Positions 60,752 through 64,000 of a stretch of DNA of 64,000 bases are shown here, piece by piece (position 1 is the stretch's first letter; every line of letters begins with the position of its first letter). This DNA is from Clostridia bacterium (GTDB taxonomy: Bacteria; Bacillota; Clostridia; Christensenellales; Borkfalkiaceae). The position numbers and the translations under genes were made by a program. The stretch lies in contig JAGAKN010000022.1 in the NCBI GenBank assembly GCA_017625565.1, positions 1 to 64,000 of the forward strand, written 5' to 3'. The notes below the pieces were generated by a model. It was not told the origin of the DNA. It did no database searches and saw only the letters and a program-made list of their open reading frames with translations.

Positions 60752-60841
60752 TGGCGCAGAGAACAGGATTTGAACCTGCGGTGAGCTTCCACCCACACAC
60801 GATTTCCAATCGTGCTCCTTAAACCACTCAGACATCTCTGC
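60752..60841 (-). tRNA. tRNA-Ser (GGA)
   Basis: The acceptor GCAGAGA pairs with TCTCTGC, the discriminator is G and CCA is encoded. The anticodon stem CACGA/TCGTG carries loop TTGGAAA (anticodon GGA). A long variable arm (class II) and T arm with TTCAAAT are present. The 5' leader has a GGCGT/ACGCC hairpin (60848-60867). Confidence 0.96.
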
Positions 60842-60870
60842 ATATAAGGCGTATTCAAAACACGCCTATT

Positions 60871-60899
60871 ATATTACTGTATTTTTTTGAAAAAGGCAA
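60871..60899 (-). promoter_or_regulatory. tRNA-Ser promoter
   Basis: On the minus strand, TTGCCT (complement of 60894-60899) and TAATAT (complement of 60871-60876) are separated by 17 bp. Confidence 0.7.
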
Positions 60900-60945
60900 G
60901 CATTTTTCGGGCGCGTTTGAAAAATTCTTAAAAAATTTCGTTGCC

Positions 60946-62673
60946 TTACGCGTTGGGTTTATAGCAGTTGCATGCCTTACCGCTCGGTAAAAAGCCCGTA
61001 TCCGAGCATTTTGGACAGGAAAATTGCGGAGAAAGTTGCGCTTCGTCGATCCCTAAAACGGATAAAATCGCTTTGCGTTCGGACAACAAATCCGCTTTTT
61101 CTTTGGTTAAGGTAGGGAGAGTGACGGGCTCGAAAACTTCCGCTTTCGCAAGCGCGATTTCCATTTTCGAAAGCTTTGCCGTAATCTCTTTAAAGCGCGC
61201 GTTGCCGTTGGCTTTCGCCAAATACTTATCCGCGCGCGATTGCGCCTTTTCGCGGAGCAACGCATAGTAGCGCTCTCTATCCGATTTTGCGTTTACCGCT
61301 TCCAACTTGGCGTTCTGATAGGGGGCAGGCGCGCCCGTTGCGCCGAACGTCGGCGTCGTGGGGATCGCGCTTACTTCGTAGATTTCCGCGCGTTTCCAGT
61401 TGGATAAAATTTTATTCATATAGGGGATCGGATTGCTACTAAACGCACTTTGCTTTGTGGCTTCCAAAATCATCGCGTCGTTGAATTTCCAGTCGCGCCA
61501 AGTCGTGACCATGGCAAGGTTGGCAGGCGTTTTACGCAATCCGCCACAAATTTCTTGCATTTTGCTAAACAACTTCAGTTCGTCGTTCTTTTCTTTCAAA
61601 AATTCCTTGACGCCGTCGCGGGAAACGTTGCCGTCTGCGAACAGTTGGCTAACAAGCGTATGCATTCCGTCGAAAGTTCCTCGCTCCGTTTTCATGCAAT
61701 AGAGTGCCAAATCGAGCAGGGAGTTTTCGTCAAAGCCGTAGTTGTACCATTTTTCCGTGTATTCGTCGATAAAAGGCGTGGGATTTTGCACTTTCGCGCC
61801 CAGCTTTCTACCGATGCGGAAGGTCAAATTCGCCAAAGTTTCGCGGTCGGTGAGATAGCTGTCGATTTCGTCGGCAGTGAGTTTGCCTTTCCCGTATAAT
61901 TCTTCCAACGTGAGATCGAGCGCGTTCATCGTTCCGCGCTTGAGCTTTTTCGCCGTTATCATCACGCCGTCTTTCGAAAACCCGAGCGTTTCCGTCCATT
62001 TTTTATAGAGCGCGTAATCGGTTTCGTCGGGCGTACGTTGCACGGACATTGCGGAAAATACCGCCAAAAGTTCTTTTTCGTGCGCGTTGTAGTTGGAAAG
62101 CTCTTTTTCGATTTGCTCGTACGTAGACAAGCCTGTGCGGAGTAATTTTCTCGCTTTGTTGAAAATATAGGACGGGGAAACGGCTTCGCCTTGTTTGTTG
62201 ATGCAGTATTCTGCAACGAGCAAAAGGGCTTGCTGTTGCATAGACGTTTCTTCCAGGAATTGCATGTACTTGACGTACTCGCCTGCGGAAACGAACTTCC
62301 CGACTTTTTGCATAATCCGTTGCAGTTCCTTGTTGAAATCGGCGTATTGCTCATAGCGGATTTTCTTGGGTTTGCCCATGGTAGTGCGGACGGGCAAGTA
62401 TTGCACCGTGAACGGATCTTTGGAAAGGATCGCTACGAGATCGTAGTCTTCCCAAAACGCGAACGCTTGCATAATTTTCTCTTCCGTCGTTTTCAAGACT
62501 TCCGCCATAGAACGTATCCCGAATTCGGTGCTGGTATTTTGGCACAAAAACAATCCGTAAAGGTATACTTTTACGGCAAAGTCGTCCGCTTCGGGCAAAT
62601 ATTTCGTGATAAATTTGTTTTCCACGATCGTATACGCGCTGTCAAAGTCTTTGGAAAGAGAACAAAACGCCAT
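60946..62673 (-). CDS. DnaD-like primosome protein with zinc-motif tail
   Basis: The 575-residue protein begins with a DnaD-type winged-helix region (about 10-110, TIVENKFITKYLPEADDFAVKVYLYGLFL...) and has DnaD/DnaB2-like helical repeats in the middle (about 170-460). The C terminus (about 530-575) has RKAILSVLGIDEAQLSPQF, then CPKC (about 554), DTGF and CNC. This resembles the zinc-binding N-terminal part of DnaI/DnaC helicase loaders, but no AAA+ domain follows, and the loader gene usually next to it is absent from the window. AGGGGG before 62673 sets the start; an ATG at 62748 is the longer alternative. Confidence 0.75.
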   Translation of the reverse strand: MAFCSLSKDFDSAYTIVENKFITKYLPEADDFAVKVYLYGLFLCQNTSTEFGIRSMAEVLKTTEEKIMQAFAFWEDYDLVAILSKDPFTVQYLPVRTTMGKPKKIRYEQYADFNKELQRIMQKVGKFVSAGEYVKYMQFLEETSMQQQALLLVAEYCINKQGEAVSPSYIFNKARKLLRTGLSTYEQIEKELSNYNAHEKELLAVFSAMSVQRTPDETDYALYKKWTETLGFSKDGVMITAKKLKRGTMNALDLTLEELYGKGKLTADEIDSYLTDRETLANLTFRIGRKLGAKVQNPTPFIDEYTEKWYNYGFDENSLLDLALYCMKTERGTFDGMHTLVSQLFADGNVSRDGVKEFLKEKNDELKLFSKMQEICGGLRKTPANLAMVTTWRDWKFNDAMILEATKQSAFSSNPIPYMNKILSNWKRAEIYEVSAIPTTPTFGATGAPAPYQNAKLEAVNAKSDRERYYALLREKAQSRADKYLAKANGNARFKEITAKLSKMEIALAKAEVFEPVTLPTLTKEKADLLSERKAILSVLGIDEAQLSPQFSCPKCSDTGFLPSGKACNCYKPNA

Positions 62674-62735
62674 GGTTTCCCCCTGATTTTCTTTGTGAAG
62701 AATGTGAAAAATTTCGTTCTTTCTTTCAAGAATTC

Positions 62736-62764
62736 TTGCATTCTTCAAAGAAATAGTGTATAAT
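62736..62764 (+). promoter_or_regulatory. sbcD promoter
   Basis: TTGCAT (62736-62741) and TATAAT (62759-62764) have a 17-bp spacer. A palindrome CAAGAATTCTTG (62728-62739) overlaps the -35 box and could bind a repressor. Confidence 0.7.
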
Positions 62765-62912
62765 AAAACAGTATAGTAGTCTTAATGCCCTTTTTTGAAA
62801 AGAGTACGTCTATTATACCTGTTTTCCAAATCAAAAGCAAGGCGTTTTGATAGGGATTTTGAAATTTTCAAAAAAAGTCGAAAAGCGACGCCAAACGAAA
62901 GGGGGAAGTAAA

Positions 62913-64000
62913 GTGAAAATTCTGCACACGTCCGATTGGCATATAGGTAAACGGCTGATGGGACGGGAACGCTTGGACGAGCAAGCGGAAGTATTCGACG
63001 AAATCGTCCGTATTTGCGACGAAGAAAACGTGGAACTTGTTTTGCTCGCAGGCGACGTGTTCGACACGTATACCCCTAGCGCGGATGCCGAAGCGTTGTT
63101 CTTCCACGCGGTAAAACGTTTGTCGGGGGAGAACCGCGCGGTGCTACTCATTAGCGGAAATCACGACGACGGCGTACGCTTGTCCGCGGTAAAACCGCTC
63201 GCGGAAGAGTACGGGATTTATATCGTCGGGAACGACCGTTTGCCGTTGCTGACCTGCGCGGTCGATGCTCGTCCCCGTCCGATCCGTTCGGGAAAAGGGT
63301 TTGCGGAATTTGAAAACCGCATCGGGGAACGGGTGTTCGTTTCTACGTTGCCCTATCCCAACGAAGCGCGTTTCAAAGAAGAAAAATCCGATCTTCCCTA
63401 CGTGGAGCGTATGCAACGTTGGATGCAGGAGTGCGCCGACGGGAACGAAAACCATTTGCCATCCGTATTTATGGCGCATTTGTTTGCGCTCGGCGGAGAA
63501 GTGTCCGACGGGGAACGGGAAATTGATCTTGGCGGAGCGCGGGCGATCCCCGTAGACGCCTTTCCAAAGAGCGATTACGTTGCGCTTGGGCATTTGCACA
63601 AGAAACAACGCATGGGCAAGGGGCATTGTTATTACAGCGGTTCGCCTTTGCAGTATGCCTTTGACGAACGCGCGGACAAGTCGGTAAAAGTATTCGATTT
63701 GACGAAAGACGGCGTGGGGAATTTACACGACGTAGCCTTGACGAAAGGCAAGCGTTTGGTGCGCTTGGAAGCGGACGGCGTCGAACAGGCGTTGGGGCTT
63801 TTGGATGCGTATCCCGAAGCGTTGGTTGAATTAAAACTCTTTTTGTCTGCGCCGTTGACGGCTACGGACGCCGGGCGGTTGGCGGAGAAAGGCAATCTTG
63901 TATCGCTCGTTCCCGACGTGCGTACGGAAGAGAAATGGGAATTTACTTCCCGAAAAGGCCTGTCGGAAGAAGAACTTTTCCGTATGTATTACCGTTCGGT
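62913..64000 (+). CDS. sbcD: Exonuclease subunit SbcD (partial)
   Basis: The gene starts at GTG 62913 after AGGGGGAAG and runs off the window; 362 complete codons are visible. It has the Mre11-type phosphoesterase motifs DWHIG (about 8-12), GDVFD (about 48-52) and GNHD (about 83-86), and later ALGHLH. With SbcC it forms the ATP-dependent nuclease that cuts DNA hairpins and processes breaks. sbcC is expected next, outside the window. Confidence 0.93.
   Translation, partial: MKILHTSDWHIGKRLMGRERLDEQAEVFDEIVRICDEENVELVLLAGDVFDTYTPSADAEALFFHAVKRLSGENRAVLLISGNHDDGVRLSAVKPLAEEYGIYIVGNDRLPLLTCAVDARPRPIRSGKGFAEFENRIGERVFVSTLPYPNEARFKEEKSDLPYVERMQRWMQECADGNENHLPSVFMAHLFALGGEVSDGEREIDLGGARAIPVDAFPKSDYVALGHLHKKQRMGKGHCYYSGSPLQYAFDERADKSVKVFDLTKDGVGNLHDVALTKGKRLVRLEADGVEQALGLLDAYPEALVELKLFLSAPLTATDAGRLAEKGNLVSLVPDVRTEEKWEFTSRKGLSEEELFRMYYRS

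Overview
The window looks like chromosome from an uncultured anaerobic Bacillota, class Clostridia, possibly a gut Christensenellales-like lineage. The pointers are consensus TTGACA/TATAAT promoters with 17-bp spacers, strong AGGAGG-type ribosome sites, a type III glutamine synthetase, AsnA, a 2-hydroxyacyl-CoA dehydratase activase pair, a spoIIA/sigB-like sigma operon, and a one-piece tmRNA with tag ADRNASYALAA. The lineage is inferred from gene content only; no rRNA is present. Almost everything reads as ordinary chromosome. The one accessory-looking patch lies just downstream of the tmRNA.

Layout. 1-3.5 kb: minus-strand SPFH membrane protein with a ribbon-helix-helix partner, then an ABC-F ATPase. 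3.5-7.1 kb: PflX-like radical SAM protein, metK with a structured leader, and asnA. 7.4-15.5 kb: secA-prfB, tsaD with a metal exporter, then a four-gene partner-switching sigma operon. 15.5-20 kb: unknown membrane protein, PucR-like regulator, S41 protease. 20-26.4 kb: TetR/CDF divergent pair, transketolase with a phosphohexomutase, DegV. 26.4-27.7 kb: cobalamin riboswitch driving a DUF4430 lipoprotein and an ECF S component. 27.7-31 kb: PH-domain protein, UDP-sugar pyrophosphorylase with a small unknown partner, DUF421/DUF4363 pair. 31-36 kb: THF riboswitch with a folate-type ECF S component, then lgt-pncB-lspA-rluD. 36-43.7 kb: DUF512 radical SAM-like gene, der, an LRR lipoprotein, plsY, trkA, trkH. 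43.8-45 kb: tmRNA, a palindromic repeat cluster, a small membrane protein and gene-free DNA. 45-50.6 kb: anion permease, HAD phosphatase, GH36 alpha-galactosidase, O-antigen ligase-like protein. 50.6-58 kb: nadE-glnN and the dehydratase activase pair. 58-64 kb: acyltransferase, SulP transporter lacking STAS, a candidate small RNA, a decayed tRNA-Ser copy, tRNA-Ser(GGA), a DnaD-like protein and the start of sbcD.

Functional threads. Cofactor economy is prominent: B12 and folate uptake are each placed behind a riboswitch, and NAD is made through pncB and nadE. Nitrogen assimilation is represented by asnA and glnN, with nadE co-transcribed with glnN. Lipoprotein maturation (lgt, lspA) sits near several lipoproteins. 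The most interesting unexplained items are the metK leader, which can fold as an H-type pseudoknot over a ribosome site for a tiny leader ORF; the sigma operon with one intact and one decayed anti-sigma kinase; the repeat cluster beside the tmRNA; and the decayed tRNA-Ser copy. No CRISPR array, phage module or recognisable transposase was seen.
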